Source: Pseudomonadota bacterium (GTDB lineage Bacteria > Myxococcota > Polyangia > Polyangiales > Polyangiaceae). From it: a stretch of DNA of 64,000 bases. Location: NCBI GenBank assembly GCA_023419055.1, contig JAEZYO010000415.1:15255-79254 (forward strand), read 5' to 3'. Both the position numbers and the translations under genes were made by a program. This document shows, in pieces, positions 26,701 to 33,747 of the stretch. Under the pieces are notes generated by a model. That model searched no databases. It had not been told where the DNA came from and worked only from the letters and a program-made list of their open reading frames with translations. Positions within the stretch are counted from its first letter, which is position 1, and each line of letters starts with the position of its first letter.

Positions 26701-27070
26701 GGGCCGCGTAGAGGTTCCGTCCCGCGTCGAACGTGTAGACCGTCACCGAACCGTCGAGGTCCAGCCGCTCCAGCTTCCCGCCCCCGACGTCCCGCACTGC
26801 ACGCGTCACCGCGCCGTGCCAGCCATCCGCGTTCCCGTCGAAGTCGTACCCGCCCTGGCTGTTGTACGTCCGCAGCGCGTTCACGTCCGGACCGAGCCCG
26901 GCGAGCAGGGCATCCTGGTCCTGGAGGACCAGGTTCCCCGTCGCTGCGTTCACGTACGCTCGCTCGCCGTTCCGGCCCTGCGTCGCCGAGCCCAGTACCC
27001 CTCGGCTTCCGAGCGTCAGCATCGAGCTCAGGTTCAGTCCCAGTCCGTTCGAGCTGTAGATCGCGACCAT
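17708..27070 (-). CDS. Giant YD-repeat (RHS-like) protein, N-terminal 3,120 residues
   Basis: YD-repeat proteins fold into large beta-cage shells that enclose or present a toxin. The product begins MVAIYSSNGLGLNLSSMLTL with no clear signal peptide and no PAAR domain. After about 170 residues of non-repeat sequence it is a continuous array of YD repeats of the form G-R-x-x-x-x-x-D-x-x-G-x-x-x-x-x-x-YD-x-x-G, spaced about 20-25 residues. Repeats are grouped in longer blocks; one block recurs 981 bp apart (near 20,319 and 21,300), implying internal duplication. The ATG at 27,068-27,070 has GGGGAAGG just ahead. The frame ends at a TAG but clearly continues in the downstream half. How it is secreted is unknown from this window. 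Confidence 0.88.
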   Translation of the reverse strand: MVAIYSSNGLGLNLSSMLTLGSRGVLGSATQGRNGERAYVNAATGNLVLQDQDALLAGLGPDVNALRTYNSQGGYDFDGNADGWHGAVTRAVRDVGGGKLERLDLDGSVTVYTFDAGRNLYAAPVAPGTAGDTIVRNANGTYTWTDGATGTRETYQAGTVGLITSMVDTSGNSLTFEYDANNLLRKVTSADGESVNYTYGGTNGRNLVAVSTTLSDGTVLSQVSYTYDAQNRLTGVSVTVNRPGEASKTYTTTYAYDGTSNRVARVDQTDGTSLVFTYVLVAGSYRVATVTDGLGKVTSFAYDTVNNKTTVTDPLGVSTICTYDAKGQLTKVQLGVVAGNPNGVSQQSYTYDANGNVTKITDGANRSVTYGYDAAGNQTSQVDDLGNAVAKTYDARNQLVTETAYAAGGQTVPLTTRYVYDAAGKNLARFVLSAEGRVTEYRYDVKGQRVAEIEYTGGAYDVSGLAVGAVPTEAQLVAWIAAQDKTKTGRTDYVFDFRGQLQTSTTYASVDGTGAGVATGKSTTQYVYNHRGELLQTITPDGRGVTQMKYDGLGRVDFSEARSADGAVSIQTVTLYDDANGKTTVTYANGLSTVSVYDHAGRLVSVAESALGTTLGTTTYRYDGAGRLVMTEDPTGRRSFVIYDGAGRKVGEVSATGGLTEYVYDASDRVTETIAYKTAANLALLVDGSGNPLNPALSSIRPTANALDQKAWTLYDGAGRVKYQVDALGYVTETQYDGASRVTATVKYATAVSTAALGNGQGVSITPVANASDRAATTIYDRDGLVRATIDGEGYLTELRYDANGRLVQTVRYAAKVPGFTNAASIAAAVATARSSGSLAGLIPTASADDITAWVYYDAKGQKVAEVDGEGYLTEYVYDANGKVTRESRYGNKAAGTVNASATLATLRPAANAEDQVSQTTYDALGRVATSTNAEGTVTEYAYDVMGRVVRTTAALGTSEVRVGLVKYDVQGRVVAELSAEGASKITGSSTQAEIDSIWAQYAVKHAYDAAGRKVSSTDQNGNRTVYFYDDASRVRFTVNALGEVAETSYDALGHLTGTNRYATRLSTATTAALVGGVLSGTANAAAVTALAAAKAAASSQNETVNLAYDARGLVASTTDVRGGGSVNTYDAFGAVVSAQRKLTSSIFATSTKVYDRRGLETSGVDDVGGVNASHSNVYDAFGRVISSVNGVGASSQAAYDRLGRVVRKTDPLNANRYTTYDAFGRVLTERDALGNTTTYAYNTATRSVTVTTPENVTVTTVHNRHGQTLTVTDGNGIVTSYQYDANGAQTKVTKAGVVQGETTYDRAGRVYETKDANGTVSARYTYDAASRVLQRIVDPGGLNLITAYEYDAKGREIKVTDPAGIVTTTQYNAKGEVEKRIVDPAGLNLETVYTYDLASRTLTVQSPGGTVTQYVYDRLDRRTQTIVDPTGLALTETYEYDAVGNAVAKTDPRGNVTRYVYDALNRLVYTVDAAGGVQKNEYDAEGRVTKTIVYGKAIDLTGLGTKVTAAQVEAKLLAADTGYPNVVSYRVYDKDGRATYAVDGVGGVTKYTYDKNGNVTEQVTYTNKINLASWTPGTAPAVVADAAKDVRVRTVYDAFNRAVYTIDGVGAVVRQQYDNNGNVIDRVAYATAVPTSTAATSSALAAAVALVANGAKDQHVRNVYDKAGRLTYAADGTGAVTQRVYDADGRVVKEVQYATAVSSATAPSAVTSSASDRVTLSAYDKGGRLTHQVDTLGRVTQSVYDKNGNVTQQIAYAVTIAAPTAATDPAGLVASITTAVTSGEKHVTRTAYDAANRAVYGIDTLGGVVETKYDAAGNVIATKAYAQAITAANLAALSSTATPAQVLAVLTAGTNDRVTLAAYDAANRRVYTVSALGYVAKTEYDGAGRVSLATQYTNPVSGLAIGASAATIASAVATNPVGATGKTTYDAAGHVLGATDALGKTEAYAYDGVGRKLSVTDRNNVVATGYTYDAASRLVSVKDALDGTESYEYDALGNKVSYTNKLGKKARYAYDAAGRQTYTVDPLGAVTQTVYDTLGNVTKQVAYLTTIGATAAPSSVVANANDRVSVSSFDRAGRQVYSVDTVGRATKQEYDAYGNVSQQIAYGTNVATPGTSSDPAAIIANITSTVTSGAKQVTGFAYDALNRRTMTTDALGNRVETRYDVFGHVTGTIAYAGSLGGTDRTTVLAYDADGRRVYTVDALGYVTKSTYDFAGRVLTTTQYANAVSGLAIGASAATIASAVATNPVGATETTTYDAAGRVVGTTDALGKSESSTYDAVGNKLTATDRNNAVTTYTYDVLGRLVSVKDALNGTESYTYDAAGNRLSLTNKVGAKTQYRYDAAGRQEYTLDALGGVTRVWYDALGNVVKRAAYAIRIATTAEPSTVTSSGDDRVTLQAYDRAGRLTASVDALGAATKQEYDAYGNASKVTAFATRIARPTAATSPTFTLPAADAQNDRITRTTYDLLNRQVYAIDALGDVVETRYDAFGKVKATIAYATPVTGSGTTPTPSANDRTTIHAYDAGGRCVYTVDALGYATKNVYDFAGRAKETTKYAAKITGLTTASDVAVIEPKVAAVANAAKDQKTTNVYDAAGRLTSTTDALGFTESYTYDAVGNKKTFTNKKGAVWTYDYDALGRLVTETAPSVEVLSVSVNATTGDLQASSLGSKALITKMQYDALGNVRFRTEAFGIAGQERTTEYVYDALGHQVLTKYPPVGVYSEADTAIEANGATTLAGRVETSQQLTSEVFFNAFGEAYAARDVSGNVSFKVYDAAGRVAYEVDALKYVTKHERNAFGDAEKLTRFEKLQVTATTSAPPTLATMDSAAATAAADATAKNRTIETKYDALGRATTVTQPKGWVNDGLGGVGYESQGQTVTEYDAFGQTVKVHQLARGTVAAPQLWATTTRVFDALGRETMVIDALGYVTRREFDAVGNLVKETQYAKALTGTTVNGKTTYTPATPTTSLDDRAMAYAYDRLNQKVSETVGAARVGETTEVGVEYSTAPDGGATTRSSLTTTYGYDAVGNLTRTTDPLNASTYTYYDVLGRTLAVAAPGRTSTVDGSTLVPLVVFGRDAHGNVISMREYAKTATSVVEQGVTQSGVKPTVVSDNAADRLKVTQ
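20319..21390 (-). repeat. 981-bp higher-order repeat within the YD array
   Basis: The segment encoding GASAATIASAVATNPVGAT occurs near 20,319-20,400 and again near 21,300-21,385, exactly 981 bp (327 codons) apart, with the surrounding YD repeats also closely similar (for example DALGK..E and RLVSVKDAL.GTESY.YDA). It indicates duplication of a whole multi-repeat block and is a likely site of recombination or assembly trouble. Confidence 0.8.
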
Positions 27071-27291
27071 GGCGCCTTCCCCGTTCTCCAGAAACGCGTT
27101 CGCGCAGGGCCCCCGGCCAGACCGGCTTGCTTCGTCCTGCGCGGCTGTTTGGAGGTCCTCGGCGGATTCGCGCCGAACTTAAGGGCCGATCACACGACAA
27201 CTCGCGTCACGCGACGTAAGCGCCCGATCTTTCAGCTAGCGAGCTAGAGTGAACGCCCCATCAGGGAGCAGGAGCTCAGGCACGTGCGCGA

Positions 27292-29637
27292 TCAGGACGC
27301 TCGGGCACGCTTGCGACCGAGCTCGACCGCCTTGAGGACGCGCGGCAGCTCCCGGTCGAGGAAGTCTGCGGGTACCTGGAGCGCCATGGGCAGCTGCATG
27401 CGCATCGTGCGGGCCACGGCGTGCAAGTGCCCGCACCAGACCAGGACGGCCAGGTAGTAATCCAGCGTGATTCGATCCGCCATCGACGGGGGACACGAGA
27501 ACACGGGCCGACCTTGCTGCACCTGGACCGTGCGCGGCTTCAGGCTGTGGAAGTGAACGATCCGGGCGTCGTGGAGCCAGGTCGGGTGCCGCGGCAGGTA
27601 GTACGCCAGCAGGTTCGTGCTGGGATCGCGGAGGACCGAGACCCTGCCCGGCTCACGCGTCGCCAGCGCGTTCAGCAGCGCCTCGTCCCCGTCCCTGGTG
27701 ATCCCCAGCGCCGCAGCGCCGCCGAGATTGCGGAGGTAGTGACCGAGCTCGACGGCGCACAGGTCGAAACCGGAGCCTCGGACCGAGAACACGCCCGTGT
27801 TGAGCCAGCTCCAGGTCGGCCGAGGGCTGTCCTGCAGCTCAAAGAAGTCGGCGTACGCCTTGCTCGGAACGAAGGCCGGCCAGCCCGCGAGCTGGTTCGC
27901 GTCCACGACCGACAGCTCGGCCTGGTAATGCTCCGTGAAGTCGAGCTCGGCCATGGCGACCGTGTCGAAGTCCACGTGGACGATCCACGGCGCGAGCCGC
28001 CGCACGATCGGATAGAACTTCGGCCAGAGGTACTTGGAGCACACCTCGTCCGGCAGGCGCGCGGGTTCGATCCCGAAGGCGGCGATCGTCTCGTCGGACG
28101 AGACCGGCATGAGCTCGAGGCGATGTCCGGTGCGGGCGCGGTACCGCGCGATCACCTCGACGATCTCCGCGTCGTTGGTGGTCACGAGCAGGTCGCCCTT
28201 CATCCCCTGAACGCGCAGCGAATGGAGGCACGTCAGGAGCAGCTCGAGCACGTACGTCCGCGTCGCGTTCACCTCGTCGGCCGGCGTGCTGTACGGGACG
28301 TACGCGGGGACGTGCACGAGCGGACGGATTGGCGGCGCAGCGAGCGCCGGGCTGGGAGCGGCGCTCGTGACCGTCGCACCCGACGCCGGCGAGGTCGGCG
28401 CTGGGGCCGCGCGCCAGTCGGGATCGAAGCGGGCCGCGAGGACGGGGTTCACGCTCGCGAGATCGGTCCCGTGGATACGATCCAGCTTCCGGTAATACGC
28501 GGACGCACGCGCCCACTCGGCTTCGGTCCAGAGGTCGGCCGAGCGCGCGAAACGGTCCACGTTGAGGGCCAGCGACCGGGCGTGCTCCCGGACCTCGGGA
28601 GATGCCATGGGATACCGCTCCAGGCTGATCCGCTGCGCGAACGAGGTGAGTCGCTCCGAAAGGAGCGCCTTCAGATCCGCAGGGAGATAGCGAACGTCGA
28701 GGAACTCGCTGCCGGAGCCGGTCGCGTAGGACGCCAGCAGGGTCCCCGGCCGGACGAAACGGAGCACGTAGTCCAGCGTCTCGGGAAGCTGGAGGGCGTT
28801 CAGGATCTGGATCGCTGTGTTGGAGTCGATCGAGAACCGCGGGGCCCTGCGTACCTGCTCGAGGTTTCGTTCGAACGCACGCACGTCCAGCCCGGAACGC
28901 ACGTAGCCCTGCAATGCCGGGGGCCCGTCGACCGACACCGTCAGCAGACAGTGCTCGAACCCACTCATGAGCTCCAGCGTCTCGAGGCCTCCATGGCGGA
29001 GCCGTGAGAGGTTGGTGTTCGCGTGAACCCTGATCCAGCCGGACCACGGTCGAAGCGCCCGCAGCACGTCTGGCACGAGCGGATCGAGAAGCGGCTCACC
29101 CCCGCCGAACGACACCTGCCGAAGCCCGGGTCCCACGCTCCGGACGTCGCCGAGCAACGCCTCTCGGTCCGGGAAGCTCCAGTTGACTCCGTGCCGCTGC
29201 TGCTGCGTCACTCCGGCGAGCTCCGCGTCCCAGATGCGCCCAAAGCTCGTGCTCACGAAGGGCGAGCACATCCGGCACGCAAGGTTGCAAAGGTTCGAAG
29301 ACTTGAGCCCGAGCAAGCGGGGCGGCGTTCGCATCCGGCCCGTCGAGGCGTCGAAGGACTCCAGGCACTTCGCGGTCTGGTCGTGCCAGTACGCGTTCTG
29401 CTGCCGGAGCGACCAGAGTCCCAGGTCCTCCTGCTCCCAGCAGCTGCGGCACGAGGCGGGCCGCTCCCCGACCGCGAACTGCTTCCGCAGCTCGCGCCAG
29501 GGCTCCGAGTTCCACGCGTCCATGAGCGAGACCCGACGCGAGTTTCCGAACTCGGCCGTGCTCAGGCAGCACGGGCGGTAGGCCCCCCCCAGCTCGTTCT
29601 CGATCTGCAGGAACGGCAGCACGCAGAACGAACTCAC
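27292..29637 (-). CDS. Radical SAM (twitch/SPASM-type) protein fused to a GT-A-like glycosyltransferase
   Basis: The 781-aa product has two enzymes in one chain. Residues 1-70 carry paired cysteines (C23, C24, C63, C66) as in twitch/SPASM auxiliary-cluster regions. The radical SAM core follows, with LCNLACRMC (cysteines 117, 121, 124; CX3CX2C) for the catalytic 4Fe-4S cluster and FGGGEP (about 178-182) for SAM binding. An Ala/Pro linker (about 408-437) leads to a C-terminal domain (440-781) with IVHVDFDTVAM, a DxD-like metal/nucleotide-sugar motif, and SWLNTGVF, like GT8-type enzymes. The GTG start (29,635-29,637) has only a weak G-rich ribosome site. It is divergent from the next radical SAM gene, 129 bp away. 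The substrate is unknown. Confidence 0.78.
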   Translation of the reverse strand: MSSFCVLPFLQIENELGGAYRPCCLSTAEFGNSRRVSLMDAWNSEPWRELRKQFAVGERPASCRSCWEQEDLGLWSLRQQNAYWHDQTAKCLESFDASTGRMRTPPRLLGLKSSNLCNLACRMCSPFVSTSFGRIWDAELAGVTQQQRHGVNWSFPDREALLGDVRSVGPGLRQVSFGGGEPLLDPLVPDVLRALRPWSGWIRVHANTNLSRLRHGGLETLELMSGFEHCLLTVSVDGPPALQGYVRSGLDVRAFERNLEQVRRAPRFSIDSNTAIQILNALQLPETLDYVLRFVRPGTLLASYATGSGSEFLDVRYLPADLKALLSERLTSFAQRISLERYPMASPEVREHARSLALNVDRFARSADLWTEAEWARASAYYRKLDRIHGTDLASVNPVLAARFDPDWRAAPAPTSPASGATVTSAAPSPALAAPPIRPLVHVPAYVPYSTPADEVNATRTYVLELLLTCLHSLRVQGMKGDLLVTTNDAEIVEVIARYRARTGHRLELMPVSSDETIAAFGIEPARLPDEVCSKYLWPKFYPIVRRLAPWIVHVDFDTVAMAELDFTEHYQAELSVVDANQLAGWPAFVPSKAYADFFELQDSPRPTWSWLNTGVFSVRGSGFDLCAVELGHYLRNLGGAAALGITRDGDEALLNALATREPGRVSVLRDPSTNLLAYYLPRHPTWLHDARIVHFHSLKPRTVQVQQGRPVFSCPPSMADRITLDYYLAVLVWCGHLHAVARTMRMQLPMALQVPADFLDRELPRVLKAVELGRKRARAS

Positions 29638-29766
29638 GCAGGCGCCCCCCGGGTCATTCGACCCGCATCCACGCTGCCGGCCTTTGTCGTTGCGGCATGG
29701 TTATGGCACGATGGTTCGCACGCGAGCAAGCTGTCGGAACGCCTGAGCGCCTAGCCGGGGGGACGA

Positions 29767-30756
29767 GTGTCGCTTTCACGCTTGGAGCCCACTCCGATCG
29801 ATCACGTCCGGCTCGACCACGTCGATCCGGCGATCGCTCGCACGTTCATCGTGAACTGGTGCCTGACCAGCATCTGCAACTACTCGTGCAGCTATTGCCC
29901 CGACGGTCTTCACGACCGGAAGACTCCGTTTCCTACCGTCGAGACCGTCCTGCGAGCGCTCGAGCAGATCCAGGCTCAACGCCCCGGCCACGAGATCGCC
30001 TTCGAGCTCACCGGCGGTGAGGTCACCGCCTGGCCGCAATTCGTCGAGTGCGCCGCCGAGCTCAAGAAGCGGGGGGCGTTCCTCAGCATCCTCTCGAACG
30101 GAAGCCGGAACCTGGCCTGGTGGGAGAAGGCGATCCCGCACCTCGACAAGGTGATCCTGAGCTTTCATTGCGAGTTCGCGAACTTCGACGCCTTCCTGGA
30201 GGTCGCGGATCTGCTCCGCAACCGGGTGTCATTGCACGTGAACGTGATCATGCACCCTCGAAGATTCGCGCAATGCCTCAGTGCCGCCCGGATCCTCTCC
30301 GAGATGAGCGAGCTCACGGTCGCGCTCCAGCCCGTCCAGGAGGACCTCGCGAGCGCAGCGGGAACGCTCGTGAGCTACACCGCCGAGCAGCTCGGCGTCC
30401 TCCAGGATCCCTCGCGGTACCTGCGCGAGCCGGTGGTCACGCGTGAGTGCAAGCGCTTTCGCGGGCAGATCTTCCTCGAGGACGCTGCCGGCGAGCGGAC
30501 GGTGTGCACGCCGCAGGAGATCCTCTCCGCCGGGCTGAACCGCTGGCGGGGGTGGGCCTGCTCCATCGGGCTCCAGCAGGTCGCGGTCAACCTCGACGGA
30601 ACCGTGCTCGGTGGGTACTGCCGGCAGGGCGGAGTCCTCGGGAACATGTTGCAGGGATCCGTGAAGCTCCCCGTCGCTCCGACGTCATGCGGCGTCGACG
30701 CCTGCGCCTGCTACTTCGACATCCAGTGCACGAAGCAGCGGATGCCCCGCCCATGA
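29767..30756 (+). CDS. Radical SAM protein with cysteine-rich C-terminus
   Basis: The 329-aa product has CNYSCSYC (cysteines 37, 41, 44), the radical SAM CX3CX2C cluster motif, then ELTGGEVTAWP in the place of the GGE/GGEP SAM-binding motif. The C-terminal 110 residues hold about ten cysteines (for example WACSIG, YCRQGG, CGVDACACYFDIQC), consistent with an auxiliary iron-sulfur cluster domain of SPASM type. It starts at GTG 29,767 and its stop overlaps the ATG of the next gene (ATGA), so it is co-translated with the triple glycosyltransferase. Which substrate it modifies is not visible; context suggests a sugar or glycan rather than a peptide, as no precursor peptide was found. Confidence 0.8.
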   Translation: MSLSRLEPTPIDHVRLDHVDPAIARTFIVNWCLTSICNYSCSYCPDGLHDRKTPFPTVETVLRALEQIQAQRPGHEIAFELTGGEVTAWPQFVECAAELKKRGAFLSILSNGSRNLAWWEKAIPHLDKVILSFHCEFANFDAFLEVADLLRNRVSLHVNVIMHPRRFAQCLSAARILSEMSELTVALQPVQEDLASAAGTLVSYTAEQLGVLQDPSRYLREPVVTRECKRFRGQIFLEDAAGERTVCTPQEILSAGLNRWRGWACSIGLQQVAVNLDGTVLGGYCRQGGVLGNMLQGSVKLPVAPTSCGVDACACYFDIQCTKQRMPRP

Positions 30757-33656
30757 TCGCGCCGATCATTCATCAGATCTGGCATCCCTTCTCCTGCACC
30801 GAGATGCCGCTCGCCTGGCAGCGGTTCGCCCGCACCTGGAGGAGATGGCACCCCGAGCATCGCTACATCCTCTGGGGCGCGAACGAGAGCAGGGAGTTCG
30901 TGGCCGAACGCTACCCCGAGCTCTTGCCCGTCTACGACGGCTACGTCTCGCCGATGAAACGGGTCGCCGCGCTCCGGTACATGCTCCTCCACCACCAGGG
31001 TGGCGTGGTCGTCGACCTGGACGTCGAGTGCCTGCGGTCCTTCGAGGAGATCCTCGCCGGCCAGAGCGTCGTGCTCGCCTCGGAGCCGACGGCGCAGTGG
31101 CCCCCGGCGCGGCTGGAGAAGGGCGAGCCGGTCCTCTCCACCGCATTCCTCGCTTCCGAAGCTCGGCATCCGTTCTGGAGCGCTGTGCTCGAGCAGCTGA
31201 AGGCCTCGGCCCAGACGCCCGGCGTGCCCGAGAGCGTCGGAAATGCATTTCTCACTCGCTGCTACGAGACGGCGCCAGACCGGACCGGGTTCAGGCTCCT
31301 GCCCCCGGAGGTGGTGAATCCCGTCGACGTGCATGCCTGCATGGACGGCTCCGCGTTCGACCTCGAGCAGTGGATGAAGACGACGAAGAACGCGCACGCC
31401 GTTCACCACTGGGCGGGCACGTGGCACCGGCCAGGGCCGGATCCGCTCCGTGCGTGCCGTCCGTACAAGGACGGGCTGCCCGCGCGCATTCATCACCCCG
31501 CCTGGAACAAGGTCCGCAACGGACAGCTCTTCGACTCGGGTCCGCTGGTGAGCTGCATCATGGTGACTCGCGGCTGGGCGGAGCCGGCGCGCTGGGCCAT
31601 CGAGGCGTTCCGGAACCAGACCTACCGGCGGCGCGAGCTGGTGGTGGTGACCACGAACCCCGACGGAGACCTCAGGGCGTACGTCGAAAGCTTGCGCGAC
31701 CCGCTCATCCGATTGCTTCCTCCCCTTCCGCCGAAGACCTCCCTCGGCGCTCAGCGCAATGCTGCCGTCGAAGCTGCTCGTGGCGAGTTCATCTGCACCT
31801 GGGACGACGACGACCTGTACGGCGTGGATCGTCTCGCCGCGTCCATCACGGCCATCGCGACGAGCGGCGCGGCGGCAGCGTTCCTGGAGCGTATCGGCAT
31901 CTGGTGGCCCGCCCGCCAGCAGTACGCCATCACCTCCCGTCGCCCCTGGGAGAACACGATGGTCGCGCAGCGCGGCGTGCTCGCCCGCTATCCCGAGATC
32001 GACCGTGGCGAGGACACGAAGGTCATCGATGCGCTGATCGAGAAGTTCCCCGTCGTGACGGTCAACGATCCCAACCTCTACACGTACGTCGTCTGGGGCA
32101 CGAATACCTGGGGATCGGACCACTTCCAGAAGCTGATGCGCGGGGCGACCTACCAGATCGACAAGCTCGGGTACGACCGGGCGCTCACGGTGCTCGACAA
32201 GCACGTCCCCGTCCTGGAGTACCTCGCGTGGCTCCAGCATCGCGATCCCAAGACGTACGATCCCGATCCCGACTCGCCGGCTCCTCTGAGCGCGATCCCC
32301 GCTCGCGCGGGCACGAGAGCAGAACCCGCCGCGCCGCGGCTCGTCCCCGGCGTCTCCGCCGTCCCCGCCGCCGATCCCGGACGCCCTCTGCGCTTCCTGC
32401 TGGCCTGGGAGCTCGGGGCCGGGTTCGGCCACATGGTGCCCCTCGCCCAGATCGCCCGGCCGCTCCTCGACGCCGGGCACGAGGTGCACCTCGCCCTCCT
32501 CGATCTCACGACCTCGCGCGTGGGCCTCGGCAACCTGGTGGCCCATCCCCGGCTCCACCTGTGGCAGAGCCCACACTGGGCCGCCCCGTTGCACGGCACG
32601 AGCGATCCGGTCTGCTTCGCCGAGCTGCTGTACCGGGCCGGGTATCTCGATGCCCGACGGCTCGCGGGCCTGATCGACGCCTGGAGCTCGCTCTTCCGTC
32701 AGGTCAAGCCGGACATGGTCCTCGCGGAGCACGCCCCCACGGCGCTGCTCGCCGCGCGTGGGCACAGGTTCGCGCGCGCGATGGTCGGGTCGGGGTTCTT
32801 CGTCCCGCCGCGCGAGTCCCCGATCCCCACGTTCCGGGAGTGGCAGTCCATCCCGGGCTCGCGTGTGGAGAACGCGGAAGCGCGCGTCCTCGCGACGTGC
32901 AACGAGATCCTCGCGGCGAGGAACCTTCCCCCGCTCTCCGCGCTCTGGGAGCTCTTCGACGTCGATGAGCAGTTCCTCACCACTGTCTCGGAGCTGGACT
33001 ACTACCCCCAACGCGCGCGGGATCCCGAGCAGCGGTACATGGGGCCGCTCGCGCCCGCGTCGCACGGAACGGCGGCCTCCTGGCCGCGAGGCACCGAGCC
33101 GGCTCTGTTTGCGTACATCCGCGGGGAGTACGCCGCCGCGGAGGCGGCCCTCTCGGCGTTGAGAAGCGGCCCCTGGCGCGTACTGGCCTTCTCCCCCGGG
33201 CTCCCGCCGCAGAAGGTCCTGGAGCTGTCCTCGTCCAAGATGAACGTGGTGTCCGACCCCGTCGACATGAACGAGGTCTGCAACTCCGCGGATGCCGTGG
33301 TCTGCAACTCGGGTTCGGGGACGGTGACGACCGCGCTGCACGCCGGCAAGCCGCTCGTCATGCTTCCGATCCACGTGGAGCAGTTCCTCGTGGCACGGCG
33401 GGTTCAGAGCATCGGCGCCGGGCTCCTTCTCCTCGACGACCGGATCGATCGACTGGGCGAGTCGGTGGAACGCGTCATCACTCAGCCCTCCTATCGAGAG
33501 GCGGCGCTCGCGTTCTCACGCAGGTATGCGGCTCCACAGGGCAACCGGGTCGCCGAGACCATCGCGGCACGGTGCGCGGAGCTGGCGATGTCTCGAGGCA
33601 AGCAAGGTCAGGGTGGTGCAGGGCGGGGACAGAAGTCCAAACACAAGCACCGCTGA
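30753..33656 (+). CDS. Triple glycosyltransferase fusion (GT32-like, GT2-like, GT1-like)
   Basis: The 967-aa product joins three glycosyltransferase modules. Residues 1 to about 260 resemble GT32 enzymes: IIHQIWHP start and GGVVVDLDVECL (DxD at 88-90). Residues about 265-500 are GT2-like: LVSCIMVTRGW, NQTYRRRELVVVTT and FICTWDDDDLY (acidic cluster at 351-354). A Pro/Ala linker follows, then residues about 546-940 are GT1/MGT-like with GAGFGHMVPLAQIARPLLD near the start and VVCNSGSGTVTTALHAGKPL then VMLPIHVEQFL as the nucleotide-sugar site. The tail is basic (GQKSKHKHR). All three key motifs look intact, so it may add several sugars in sequence. The ATG overlaps the previous stop. Target unknown. 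Confidence 0.82.
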   Translation: MIAPIIHQIWHPFSCTEMPLAWQRFARTWRRWHPEHRYILWGANESREFVAERYPELLPVYDGYVSPMKRVAALRYMLLHHQGGVVVDLDVECLRSFEEILAGQSVVLASEPTAQWPPARLEKGEPVLSTAFLASEARHPFWSAVLEQLKASAQTPGVPESVGNAFLTRCYETAPDRTGFRLLPPEVVNPVDVHACMDGSAFDLEQWMKTTKNAHAVHHWAGTWHRPGPDPLRACRPYKDGLPARIHHPAWNKVRNGQLFDSGPLVSCIMVTRGWAEPARWAIEAFRNQTYRRRELVVVTTNPDGDLRAYVESLRDPLIRLLPPLPPKTSLGAQRNAAVEAARGEFICTWDDDDLYGVDRLAASITAIATSGAAAAFLERIGIWWPARQQYAITSRRPWENTMVAQRGVLARYPEIDRGEDTKVIDALIEKFPVVTVNDPNLYTYVVWGTNTWGSDHFQKLMRGATYQIDKLGYDRALTVLDKHVPVLEYLAWLQHRDPKTYDPDPDSPAPLSAIPARAGTRAEPAAPRLVPGVSAVPAADPGRPLRFLLAWELGAGFGHMVPLAQIARPLLDAGHEVHLALLDLTTSRVGLGNLVAHPRLHLWQSPHWAAPLHGTSDPVCFAELLYRAGYLDARRLAGLIDAWSSLFRQVKPDMVLAEHAPTALLAARGHRFARAMVGSGFFVPPRESPIPTFREWQSIPGSRVENAEARVLATCNEILAARNLPPLSALWELFDVDEQFLTTVSELDYYPQRARDPEQRYMGPLAPASHGTAASWPRGTEPALFAYIRGEYAAAEAALSALRSGPWRVLAFSPGLPPQKVLELSSSKMNVVSDPVDMNEVCNSADAVVCNSGSGTVTTALHAGKPLVMLPIHVEQFLVARRVQSIGAGLLLLDDRIDRLGESVERVITQPSYREAALAFSRRYAAPQGNRVAETIAARCAELAMSRGKQGQGGAGRGQKSKHKHR

Positions 33657-33747
33657 GGCTCGGGAACGAACGCGAGGGATCCGGCGCGGACCTCGGAGAC
33701 GCGCTAGAGTGCCTCTGGAGCCAAACGTGGGGCAAAGGGAGGGACAC

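Noticed and set aside
17708..27070. The YD array read as CRISPR or simple tandem DNA repeats
   Set aside because: Repeats are protein-level, of variable spacing and in a single long frame; no identical short DNA repeats with unique spacers.
17840..27247. A 3,135-codon open frame on the plus strand opposite the YD-repeat gene
   Set aside because: It is a mirror of the repeat array: high GC and the regular codon pattern of YD repeats keep the opposite frame open. Its translation is Arg/Val/His-rich with no domain.
27202..27247. Two small palindromes between the YD-repeat gene and the radical SAM fusion gene
   Set aside because: Arms of only five or six bases with tiny loops; not distinguishable from chance.
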